A DNA stretch of 9,500 nucleotides. Source: Patescibacteria group bacterium. Its GTDB lineage: Bacteria; Patescibacteriota; Minisyncoccia; JAHIHE01. Positions 1 through 6,131 of the stretch are shown here, in pieces. Under the pieces are notes generated by a model. That model saw nothing but the letters and a program-made list of their open reading frames with translations. It ran no database searches and was not told the origin of the DNA. The stretch lies in NCBI GenBank assembly GCA_018899995.1, contig JAHIHE010000098.1:1-9500 (forward strand), in the 5' to 3' direction. How positions within the stretch are numbered: the stretch's first letter is position 1; each line of letters begins with the position of its first letter. The position numbers and the translations under genes were made by a program.

Positions 1-57
1 AAAAAAATAACCCCGAAGAAAATTTTGTTTACCCCGTTAAAAATGATCGAACTTTCC

Positions 58-135
58 ATCATACACCAAAGAAAGATTTTGTCAACCCTATTACCACCCC
101 CAAATAGGGTATAGTGCGATTTCTACGGCCGTCAA
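58..135 (-). promoter_or_regulatory. Leftward promoter with adjacent inverted-repeat operator candidate
   Basis: On the minus strand TTGACA (80-85) is followed after 16 bp by TATGAT (58-63), a near-consensus sigma-70 promoter that would start near position 51 and serve a gene beyond the left edge. A second, weaker candidate, TTGACG (130-135) with TATACC (108-113), lies just upstream, also with 16-bp spacing. The inverted repeat ACCCTATT (85-92) / AATAGGGT (103-110) touches the strong -35 box and covers the expected start of the weaker promoter, which would suit a dimeric repressor or activator. The boxes are directly visible. Operator function is inference, and the served gene cannot be seen. 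Confidence 0.6.
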
Positions 136-181
136 AATTACGCTATGGGCACTTGGATTAAAAAGAGAGAGGTGTGGAAAT

Positions 182-358
182 AAAAAAGGAGGCGTGACGG
201 ATCGCGCGCTCAAAACTTAAGTTTTCAGACCTATTGCGTTAATTCTGCCATGGCTCTGTTAACACAATAGTTTAAAAAACTTAAAAGCTAAATTTCTAAA
301 ACGAAGTTTTAGGAATTAGGTTTTAGGTCAACTAGAAATTGTAAGGCATTGAACGCGC
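182..358 (-). ncRNA. Candidate structured minus-strand RNA of unknown family
   Basis: Reading the minus strand, GCGCGTTCAA (358-349) pairs with TTGAGCGCGC (213-204) over 10 bp and closes a domain of about 155 nt. Inside are a stem-loop at 319-288 with a 7-bp CTAAAAC/GTTTTAG tip and partly paired base, and a stem-loop at 270-231 with a 12-bp stem. The latter has a 16-nt loop containing the self-complementary GCCATGGC. A further 9-bp helix, TTAAGTTTT with AAAACTTAA, can extend it. In the closing stem and in the 12-bp stem, the single non-Watson-Crick pair is G-U on the minus strand but C-A on the plus strand, which favours minus-strand transcription. A TTTTTT tract (187-182) follows. I see no convincing promoter and do not recognise an RNA family. 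Confidence 0.4.
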
Positions 359-386
359 AAAAACCGGTTCTCTGGCGGGTTTTTTA
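359..386 (-). terminator. Bidirectional hairpin terminator after the polysaccharide operon
   Basis: An AACC-G/CGG-GTT type imperfect stem with one bulge encloses about 9 nt and is flanked by runs of T on both strands: TTTTTT at 381-386 region on the plus strand and TTTTT at 363-359 on the minus strand. It lies about 150 nt past the stop of the last glycosyltransferase gene, so it is the best candidate for the end of the four-gene operon. The stem is short, so efficiency is uncertain. Confidence 0.5.
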
Positions 387-441
387 TTTCATCAATAACT
401 TCTGCTCCAGCTGGTTTAATTGATATTTTTTCTTAATCTGC

Positions 442-460
442 TTGGAAGCTCGGCTTCCAA
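442..460. repeat. Perfect 8-bp hairpin TTGGAAGC-TCG-GCTTCCAA
   Basis: A perfect inverted repeat with 8-bp arms and a 3-nt loop in the tail region after the last operon gene. No U-tract follows on either strand, so it is not a classical terminator. It could protect the mRNA 3' end or be a small repeat unit: the GGAAGCT motif also occurs at the edges of the elements inserted in rnpB. Confidence 0.5.
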
Positions 461-534
461 ATACTTCCGCAAGATGTATCTAAACTTATACAGACAAAAT
501 TCGCCTAATTATTCTGTTAATAAGCAATAATAGT

Positions 535-1776
535 TTAAACACTACTTGCCTCCTCAAACACCCCCAGCGTCTCCCGCGCGCACTTTTCCCAAGAAAATTT
601 TTTAACTTGCTCGTATCCCTTTTTAATCATTTTATCCCGCAGATTATTGTTGGATAAGACCTCGTTCATCGCCCAGGCAATTTCGCCAAAATTATAAGGA
701 TTGACCATTAGCGCCGCGTTGCCTACGGCTTCGGGCAAAGAAGAGCAATTGGAAACGATTACCGGAATTCCGGCTGACATTGCTTCAAGCGGCGGAAATC
801 CGAATCCTTCGTAAAAAGATGGGTAGACAAACAAGCTTGCCATACTATACAAAAATGCCCTGTCTTCATCCGCAATGGTTCCGGTAAAAATTATTTCATT
901 TCTGAAAACGGAGTTTTGGGCGGCTTTGAAAATATCTCCATAAAGCCAGCCCTTTGCGCCGGCGATAACCAATTGGTATTTGGTATTTGCTTGCCCCGTT
1001 GGCTTGTCCTTCGGGGGTATTTGCTTGCCCGCCGTAGTTTTAGCGGAGGAGGGGTATTTGGCATTAAACAACTCAAATGCCTTAATAAGTCCAATGATGT
1101 TTTTTCGCGGCTCAATCGTGCCTAAATACAGAATATATTTCTCCGGCAGATTATATTTTTCTCTAACAGATTTAAGTTTTGAGATTTGGTTTTGAGTTTT
1201 GACATTTGACATTTGACATTTGACATTGACACCCGAGTATATCACCCTTATCTTTTCCCGCGGAACGCCGTAAATTTCCACAAGATCGTTTTTTGTTGAC
1301 TGGGAAACGGCGATAATAAAATCCGCTTCCCGCGCCAGAACGGCTGGATTGACGAATTTATGCCAGAGACGCTGTTTTAGGGAAAAAAAACTGCTATAGC
1401 GCGCGAAAGACAGATCGTGGAAAGTAATAATTTTTTTGCACTCCCGGGAAACGGGCAAAAGGTTGATATTGGGAGAAAAAACAATGTCTGCCCCTCCGGC
1501 CAGTTTGTCAATTTTCGGCCAGTGCAAGCATTTAAAAAAGACATTGAGCAAGCGATTGGAAATCTTTGAGTGTAAGACCTTCACATTAGGGCTGTTTTTT
1601 TGCGCTTCTGAAGAAAAATCCAGATACCTTTGACTCGGACTTTTGCCCGCGTTAAACAAAATATATTGGTTCTTTCGGTCAATAGCAAAAAGGGCGTTAA
1701 GAAGGTTAAACGCGTATTCTTCCACACCCGAATACTTATCCTGGCTGATTGCTCGCGAATCAATTCCGATAACCAT
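535..1776 (-). CDS. GT4-family glycosyltransferase with two repeat-derived insertions
   Basis: A 413-residue retaining glycosyltransferase with a GT-B fold, expected to transfer a sugar from a nucleotide donor to a lipid-linked glycan on the inner membrane face. The N-terminal half opens with MVIGIDSRAI and has the acceptor-side loop SGVEEYAFNLL (16-26). The C-terminal half carries YLGTIEPRKN (217-226) and the EX7E donor-site motif at E323/E331 (FYEGFGFPPLE), followed by GIPVIVS. This is typical of the mannosyltransferase-like GT4 group, but donor and acceptor cannot be read from sequence. The ATG at 1776 is chosen because MVIGID is the usual family start; no Shine-Dalgarno is visible. It is the last gene of the cluster. 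Odd features: residues about 184-204 and 243-266 are low-complexity segments that look like in-frame insertions of the local intergenic repeats. Confidence 0.93.
   Translation of the reverse strand: MVIGIDSRAISQDKYSGVEEYAFNLLNALFAIDRKNQYILFNAGKSPSQRYLDFSSEAQKNSPNVKVLHSKISNRLLNVFFKCLHWPKIDKLAGGADIVFSPNINLLPVSRECKKIITFHDLSFARYSSFFSLKQRLWHKFVNPAVLAREADFIIAVSQSTKNDLVEIYGVPREKIRVIYSGVNVKCQMSNVKTQNQISKLKSVREKYNLPEKYILYLGTIEPRKNIIGLIKAFELFNAKYPSSAKTTAGKQIPPKDKPTGQANTKYQLVIAGAKGWLYGDIFKAAQNSVFRNEIIFTGTIADEDRAFLYSMASLFVYPSFYEGFGFPPLEAMSAGIPVIVSNCSSLPEAVGNAALMVNPYNFGEIAWAMNEVLSNNNLRDKMIKKGYEQVKKFSWEKCARETLGVFEEASSV
982..1050 (-). repeat. Repeat-like insertion inside the glycosyltransferase gene (residues ~243-266)
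   Basis: This coding stretch contains GCAAGCAAATACC twice and a CTCCGCTAAAACTACGG hairpin-like segment. It encodes a Thr/Lys/Pro/Gly-rich stretch between NAKYP and KYQLVIAG. In ordinary GT4 enzymes these two conserved blocks are separated by only a few residues (family knowledge), so about 22-25 residues appear to be extra. The composition matches the CAAATACC-type intergenic repeats elsewhere in the window, for example at 2765-2790. Confidence 0.5.
1165..1231 (-). repeat. Repeat-like insertion with four tandem TTTGACA heptamers inside the glycosyltransferase gene
   Basis: On the plus strand TTTGACA occurs four times head to tail (1198-1225), followed by TTGACA, and is flanked by TTTGAGATTTGG-type sequence. 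It encodes residues about 184-204, a Gln/Asn/Ser/Lys-rich segment between the conserved IRVIYSGV block and REKYNLPEKYILYLG. The same TTTGACATTTGAAATTTG style occurs in the intergenic element at 1788-2024. The heptamer count is not a multiple of three, so unit gain or loss would shift the frame. Confidence 0.65.
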
Positions 1777-1787
1777 AATACGAATAT

Positions 1788-2024
1788 TTTAAACCAAAAA
1801 GCAAAGATCAAAAATCAAAACCACATACTAAAAACTTTTAGATTTAAATCCAAATATCAAAATCCAAATGCCAATTCAATGTCAAATGACTCAATTTCAA
1901 ATATTTTTGGCATTTGTTATTTGGATTTGATTTGACATTTGAAATTTGGGTTTTGGAATTATTTAAGGGTTTTAAACTTTTTGGTTTATGGTTTTGGTAT
2001 TTGGTTTTTGAGATTTGGTTTAAA
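1788..2024. repeat. Nested palindromic low-complexity element between genes
   Basis: The gap between the Wzz-like gene and the last glycosyltransferase gene is almost filled by a long imperfect inverted repeat whose ends are a perfect 11-bp pair, TTTAAACCAAA (1788-1798) and TTTGGTTTAAA (2014-2024). The outer arms (about 1791-1858 and 1965-2021) resemble the element at 2690-2802, and a second inverted repeat (about 1856-1960, CAAATCCAAAT-like against ATTTGGATTTG-like) sits in its middle. This looks like one palindromic element inserted into another. No gene or promoter is seen. Confidence 0.6.
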
Positions 2025-2031
2025 GTATATT

Positions 2032-2685
2032 CTACTCTCTAAAATACTCCTTCCCTAGCGCTAAAAATATTCCCAAAAACAGTCCCGCGACAACCGCCAA
2101 AAAGCCGTTTAAGAAAATATTGTCCGCGGATTTGACAACCAAGGGTCCGCCCGAAATTATCTTAAAGGATATTTCGCCGTTGCTTAGTTTTTCCAGGGAT
2201 TCCAGTTTTTCTCCGATAACGCTTTCAACCGCTTTGGCAATTTTGGCTGCCGACTCTTTGTCGCCGGTCCTGTAATTCAGGCGCACATACTGGCTTGAAA
2301 CTTTATCCGCTTTAAAAAATTTGGAAAGGGCCTTGAGGCTGTCGCCCCTCAAGCGCCTCGGGGCGACCCCGAACTTGTTGAGTGGGTCGGAACTCCCGAT
2401 TATGCCGGCTCGTGAATAAATTTCGTTTACGACCGAGGCGCTTTTAAGCCACTGGCTTATGTTATCGGCAACAGCTTCTGACGCCTGAACCGCGTAATAG
2501 CCGCCGTATTTGTAATCATTGGTGTCTTGCGCGCCGCTTTTCGCGACCAGCAGCGGCAAATCCGTATCGTAGGTGGCCGGCTTTAGCGCGGAAAATAACG
2601 CAACCGATAAAAGTAAAATTAAAACAGTTCCAACAATCAGCTTTTTTTCTTTTTGCAAGATTTTTATGTATTCTTTTAATTCCAT
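2032..2685 (-). CDS. Wzz/PCP-like polysaccharide chain-length or export protein
   Basis: A 217-residue membrane protein with the topology of polysaccharide co-polymerases: a short cytoplasmic N-terminus (MELKEYIKILQKEKK), a transmembrane helix at about 15-34, an outside domain of about 150 residues with a charged helical part (143-168), and a second transmembrane helix at about 190-211. It ends in a short cytoplasmic tail. There is no fused tyrosine-kinase domain. PCP proteins oligomerise around the polymerase or exporter and influence polymer length; here the role is inferred from topology and from lying between two glycosyltransferase genes. The outside part is smaller than in classical Wzz, and the proline-rich segment before the second helix is only weakly present (GGPLVV). 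The start at 2685 is preferred to the upstream in-frame ATG at 2706 because MELKEYI is the usual family start and the upstream codons lie in repeat sequence. Confidence 0.75.
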   Translation of the reverse strand: MELKEYIKILQKEKKLIVGTVLILLLSVALFSALKPATYDTDLPLLVAKSGAQDTNDYKYGGYYAVQASEAVADNISQWLKSASVVNEIYSRAGIIGSSDPLNKFGVAPRRLRGDSLKALSKFFKADKVSSQYVRLNYRTGDKESAAKIAKAVESVIGEKLESLEKLSNGEISFKIISGGPLVVKSADNIFLNGFLAVVAGLFLGIFLALGKEYFRE

Positions 2686-2689
2686 AATT

Positions 2690-2802
2690 ATTAAACCAAA
2701 GACCAAATATCAAAAAGCAAAATTACAGATTAAAAACCTTTAGATTGTTTTTAAATTTTGGTTTGTGGTTTTGGTATTTGGTTTTTGATTTTTGGTTTTA
2801 AT
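2690..2802. repeat. Palindromic CCAAATACC-type intergenic element
   Basis: A 113-bp imperfect inverted repeat fills the gap between the Wzz-like gene and the upstream glycosyltransferase gene. Its ends are ATTAAACCAAA (2690-2700) and TTTGGTTTTAAT (2791-2802). The centre, with AAAAACCTTTAGATTG and TTTTTAAATTTTGG, has a close counterpart in the outer shell of the 1788-2024 element, so the two are probably copies of one family. Confidence 0.6.
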
Positions 2803-2817
2803 TACAATAAACGAAAT

Positions 2818-3927
2818 TTATTCCTTGTTTTTAAATAAACCCCACTCTTTTTCAACAAACTCCTTTATCCTTTTTTTAAAAATTTCTTTATCAAAACCGG
2901 CAACGCTTTTCCGGATTATTTCGCCGCTGAAATTGTTTTTATTGAAGTTTTGAACCGCGGAAACCAGCGAATCAACTGTTTGCTGCCCGAAAAAGACCCC
3001 GTTTATTCCTTCTTTCACGACTTCCAGCGCTCCGCCTCCGCGATAAGCGATTACCGGCGTGCCGCTTGCCATTGATTCCAAAAGCACAATGCCGAAGTCC
3101 TCTTCCTGCGGAAAAATTAAAGCCCGCGCGCCGGCGTAATAATTTCTTGTTTCCTCATCCGAGAGCCGTCCGAGAAACTGAATGTTTTTTTTGGCCCCTT
3201 TTTTCAGCCGGCCGGCTTCCGGACCATCGCCGATTATCTTGAGTGGAAGCCCCAGGATATTAAACGTCTCAATTGCCAAGTCAAACCGTTTGTATTGTAT
3301 AAGCCGGCCGACGAGGAGGAAATAATCTTCTTTTCCGCCAGCGGAAAAATTTTTGTAAAAAGAAATGTCAACCGGAGGATGAATAACCGCGGCCTCTTTG
3401 CGGTAGTACTTATTAACGCGCATGGAAACAAAGGCGGAATTCGCGATAAATTTATCAACCCGCTCGCTGGAAATTTTGTCCCATAGCCGGATATAGTTCA
3501 TTGCCACAGGCACAAGTTTTCTGGTTATGAAAGAAAAAGAAAACGCGCGCGCGTAGCTGTGGCAGTCGTCCCAGGCATATCGCATTGGCGTATGGCAATA
3601 GCAGATGTGCAGGGTTTCCGTATTGGTGATTACTCCTTTCGCGTAGCTGTTTGAATCGGAAATCACCACATCGTACGCGGAAAGATCAAAACTTTCTATG
3701 GCCATTGGCATTAAAATCGGGAAAGAGCGGTGGTGCGATTTGGAAAAAGGCAATGACTGCAAAAAAGAAGTATAAATTTTTCTTTTGCCGAATATGTTTT
3801 TAAATAATTTCTCGTCGTAAACAAGCGTATATATCGGAGCAGGGGGAAAAATTTCGCACAGCGCTTCAAGCACTCTTTCCGCGCCTCCGTATTGAACCAG
3901 ATAATCATGAACTAAAGCCACGCGCAT
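2818..3927 (-). CDS. GT4-family glycosyltransferase (mannosyltransferase-like)
   Basis: A 369-residue GT-B glycosyltransferase, full length for the family. It begins MRVALVHDYL, followed by the GGAERVL acceptor-side loop (14-20). The CYCHTPMRYAWDD segment (109-121) resembles WbaZ-like mannosyltransferases. The donor half holds LLVGRLIQYKRFDLAIE (204-220), IIGDGPE (231-237) and the EX7E pair E276/E284 in EEDFGIVLLESMASGTPVI. The product is expected to add a hexose, perhaps mannose, to the lipid-linked sugar made by the upstream phosphotransferase; the donor is inferred. An in-frame ATG four codons upstream (3939) lies in tandem-repeat sequence, so the ATG at 3927 is preferred. No Shine-Dalgarno is visible. 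It is the second gene of the cluster. Confidence 0.93.
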   Translation of the reverse strand: MRVALVHDYLVQYGGAERVLEALCEIFPPAPIYTLVYDEKLFKNIFGKRKIYTSFLQSLPFSKSHHRSFPILMPMAIESFDLSAYDVVISDSNSYAKGVITNTETLHICYCHTPMRYAWDDCHSYARAFSFSFITRKLVPVAMNYIRLWDKISSERVDKFIANSAFVSMRVNKYYRKEAAVIHPPVDISFYKNFSAGGKEDYFLLVGRLIQYKRFDLAIETFNILGLPLKIIGDGPEAGRLKKGAKKNIQFLGRLSDEETRNYYAGARALIFPQEEDFGIVLLESMASGTPVIAYRGGGALEVVKEGINGVFFGQQTVDSLVSAVQNFNKNNFSGEIIRKSVAGFDKEIFKKRIKEFVEKEWGLFKNKE

Positions 3928-3930
3928 ATA

Positions 3931-3996
3931 ATTAAGCAACTAAGCAATTAAGCAAAAACAAAATGATTATTGTTAAATTGTTAAATTGTTAAATTG
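3931..3996. repeat. Two short tandem repeat tracts between operon genes
   Basis: The 72-bp gap contains three TTAAGCAA-like units (3932-3955) and three perfect 8-bp TTAAATTG units (3973-3996). Such tracts can vary in length by slippage. Here they sit in the leader of the second gene and could alter the spacing between genes; no regulatory motif is recognised. Confidence 0.6.
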
Positions 3997-3999
3997 TGT

Positions 4000-5421
4000 T
4001 TATTCCGCTTCTCTTTTTTTGATGACCGCCGGAATGGTTTTAAGAAGTATCTGAATGTCCAGCAATAACGACCAATTTTCCATATAGTAAGCGTCCAGCC
4101 GAAGCTCTTCTTCGGTATCAAGATCAGACCTGCCGCCCACCTGCGCCAAACCGGTGATTCCGGGCTTAATTGACAGGATTCTCCGGTAGGATTCCCCGCA
4201 TTTTGAGACCTCGCGCGGCTGATGCGGTCTGGGACCGACCAAACTCATTTGCCCGTTTAAAACATTAAAAAATTGCGGCAATTCGTCAATGCTGGTCCGC
4301 CGGATGAGTCTGCCGAAAGAGGTGACGCGCGGGTCGCCTTTGATTTTATAAATCGGCCCCTTGCGAACGCTCTTTTCTCTTATTAGTGTTTTTTCATATT
4401 CCAGGGCGCGTTCGTTCTGCCGGTCAAACTGCCTGCCGGTGCAAAACTCCGCCTTCATTGACCTGAATTTCAAGACATTAAAGTTTCCAGCCGGACCCAT
4501 CCTTTCACTGCAATAAATCGCCGGACCTTCCGACTCCAGCTTTATAATCAGGGCGGCTATAAGCATCAGCGGAGAAAAAACAACAATCCCGATTAACGAG
4601 CCGACTATGTCAAAAAGACGCTTAATGATTTTCCCCCATCCGTCAAGGGGCGTTCTTTTTATCTCAAAAACCGGAATCCCCGCCATGGTTTCCAATTCAA
4701 TATTCGCGGTTTTTGTCTGAAACAAATCAGGGATGAATTTAAAGTCAATGTGGCGCAGGCGGCAGTAATCCAAAAGTTCCAGCAGAAGATTTTTGGGAAT
4801 TGACAAACTCGCGACGATTACTTCGTCAACGCCGATTGCGTTGTCTGTTTTTTTAAAATCTTTTAGGGAAAAAATCTCCCTGCGCGCTATAAGCCGGTAC
4901 CCGAGAAAGGGCTTGTCCTGAAATTCTCTGGACAAAGCAACGCTTAAATAATTCTCGCCGACGACAAAAACCTTATGCGTGCCGTAGCCGTATTTTCCCA
5001 CCAGCCATTTTCTCGCGCCTTCCAAAAACATCCTTCCTGTTGAAACAAGAAAAATCGCGAAAACCCAGAATGCCAAAATGATAAATCGGGAGGAGAACGG
5101 CTCGCTCTTAAGAAATGTGAAAAAAATCGCCATCATAACGCCGGCCGAAATTCCGATGATTATTTTGGAAAAATCCTCCCAAAATTTTCTTTTCGCTTTA
5201 AAAGTATAGAGGCCGAGAAGGGAGAAAATCGCGATAAAAAAAATCGCGATAAAAAAAACAATGAGCAAGTATTTGGCAAGCGGCAAATCAAAAATAACCG
5301 GACGAATTTCCACTATGTTTTTCGCGAAGCGAAGCGCGTAAGCCGCCATCCCCGCCAGAAAAATCATTAAAAAATCTGCCGGCGGCAATAAAACATTAAA
5401 AACCAATTCCGCTTTTTTCAT
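4000..5421 (-). CDS. Polyprenyl glycosylphosphotransferase (initiating sugar-1-phosphate transferase)
   Basis: A 473-residue enzyme of the WbaP/WcaJ type, which transfers a sugar-1-phosphate from a nucleotide sugar to undecaprenyl phosphate and starts surface-polysaccharide repeat synthesis in the inner membrane. Four N-terminal transmembrane helices (about 10-30, 50-72, 86-104, 112-130) lead to a Rossmann-like CoA-binding-type domain (about 148-255). The catalytic bacterial sugar transferase domain follows (267-470), with the re-entrant membrane segment containing SP (283-284), KFRSM (318-322), the catalytic DE pair (379-380) in SIDELPQ, VGPRP (395-399) and KPGITGLAQVGGR (419-431). It is the first gene of the cluster, and its ATG lies 19 nt after the last paired base of rnpB with no terminator between. 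Odd: a 15-bp tandem duplication (5225-5254) repeats IAIFF inside the second membrane helix. Confidence 0.96.
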   Translation of the reverse strand: MKKAELVFNVLLPPADFLMIFLAGMAAYALRFAKNIVEIRPVIFDLPLAKYLLIVFFIAIFFIAIFSLLGLYTFKAKRKFWEDFSKIIIGISAGVMMAIFFTFLKSEPFSSRFIILAFWVFAIFLVSTGRMFLEGARKWLVGKYGYGTHKVFVVGENYLSVALSREFQDKPFLGYRLIARREIFSLKDFKKTDNAIGVDEVIVASLSIPKNLLLELLDYCRLRHIDFKFIPDLFQTKTANIELETMAGIPVFEIKRTPLDGWGKIIKRLFDIVGSLIGIVVFSPLMLIAALIIKLESEGPAIYCSERMGPAGNFNVLKFRSMKAEFCTGRQFDRQNERALEYEKTLIREKSVRKGPIYKIKGDPRVTSFGRLIRRTSIDELPQFFNVLNGQMSLVGPRPHQPREVSKCGESYRRILSIKPGITGLAQVGGRSDLDTEEELRLDAYYMENWSLLLDIQILLKTIPAVIKKREAE

Positions 5422-5486
5422 ACTCTAAATTTTCTTTCAAGATTTAAGCAAATCTGTAAGCCGAATTCTGTCCCAAACCAACCTAT

Positions 5487-5555
5487 AACTTATAACTAAT
5501 AACTAATAACAAAAAATCAAAATAGTTATGGGTTATCAGTTATTGGTTATAAGTT
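5487..5555 (-). repeat. AT-rich hairpin inserted in J2/4 of the RNase P RNA
   Basis: Two 24-nt arms, 5487-5510 and 5532-5555, match as an inverted repeat at 22 of 24 positions around a 21-nt A-rich loop. The arms are built from ATAACT/AATAAC units. The hairpin lies between the 3' strand of P2 (5569-5564) and the conserved ACAGAA of P4 (5471-5466), where bacterial RNase P RNAs normally have only a few joining nucleotides; here the joint is about 92 nt. Confidence 0.85.
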
Positions 5556-5712
5556 AGTTTAGTGATAGTAATCTATCTGGGTCTTATGTTGCCATAAGAC
5601 TCAAGCGAGCTACTTTTCCCCAGCCTTTTTGGAAAAAGACGGGGGTTTGCTCTTGCTCCAAAAAGGGTTTACCACTCGCGTTCGTCACCGAACGGAGAAA
5701 AAAGTAGTTTCA

Positions 5713-5794
5713 CCCCCACACTAATATCTACAAGTAATATTTATATAAGCTTTTGTTTATCTATCTGCTCATTTTATAAATATTAGTGTGGGGG
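5713..5794 (-). repeat. Enlarged P13-like helix of the RNase P RNA
   Basis: CCCCCACACTAATA (5713-5726) and TATTAGTGTGGGGG (5781-5794) form a perfect 14-bp helix closing a 54-nt AT-rich loop. Its place, after the GGTGAAAAG segment and before the P14 hairpin, fits P13. The AAATATT/AATATTT segments in the loop can extend or rearrange the stem. The assignment to P13 is by order of helices, not by alignment. Confidence 0.7.
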
Positions 5795-5823
5795 CTTGGC
5801 ACCTTTTTACTTTTCACCTTTCG

Positions 5824-6026
5824 CCACTGCCTTGCAGTGGAAGCTCCAAGCACCAAATCCCAAGTTCCAAACAAATCTCAAGTCTCAATTTTTTCCGCCT
5901 TCGGCGGACCCGCCGCAGGCGGGCAAAATCCGAAACAAAATGGTTGTTTGGAGTTTGAATTTTTGAATTTGGAATTTATTTGGAATTTGGATATTGGGTT
6001 TTGGAATTTCCAGTGCAAAGCACTGG
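5824..6026. repeat. Modular palindromic element in P12 of rnpB (copy A)
   Basis: A 203-bp element. On the plus strand it begins with the hairpin CCACTGC-CTT-GCAGTGG (5824-5840) followed by AAGCTCCAA. It ends with TTGGAATTT then the hairpin CCAGTGC-AAA-GCACTGG (6010-6026). GC-rich hairpins CCGCC-TTC-GGCGG and CCCGCC-GCA-GGCGGG (about 5896-5922) stand in the middle. The arms between are CAAATTCCAA-like and complementary, so the whole element folds as one long hairpin at the P12 position. It shares architecture and orientation with copy B. Confidence 0.85.
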
Positions 6027-6131
6027 CTAGTATTGTCTCTGTGGCACTTTCCCTGGGATTGCTCCCGGTCGGCGTTACCGACTTTTACTTTTTCTGAAAA
6101 AATCAGAAGGAGTTCGGACTTTCCTCTCCCG

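Noticed and set aside
188..215. GGAGG followed by GTG on the plus strand as a leader peptide
   Set aside because: The frame closes after about eight codons, no plus-strand gene follows, and other genes here lack Shine-Dalgarno sequences.
384..479. A 31-codon open stretch on the minus strand ending in NQLEQKLLMK and a stop just before the terminator
   Set aside because: There is a stop directly upstream and no usable start codon. It might be a remnant of a decayed gene, but this cannot be supported.
891..1195. Short open frames opposite or inside the last glycosyltransferase gene
   Set aside because: They are shadow frames of a clearly conserved GT4 coding sequence.
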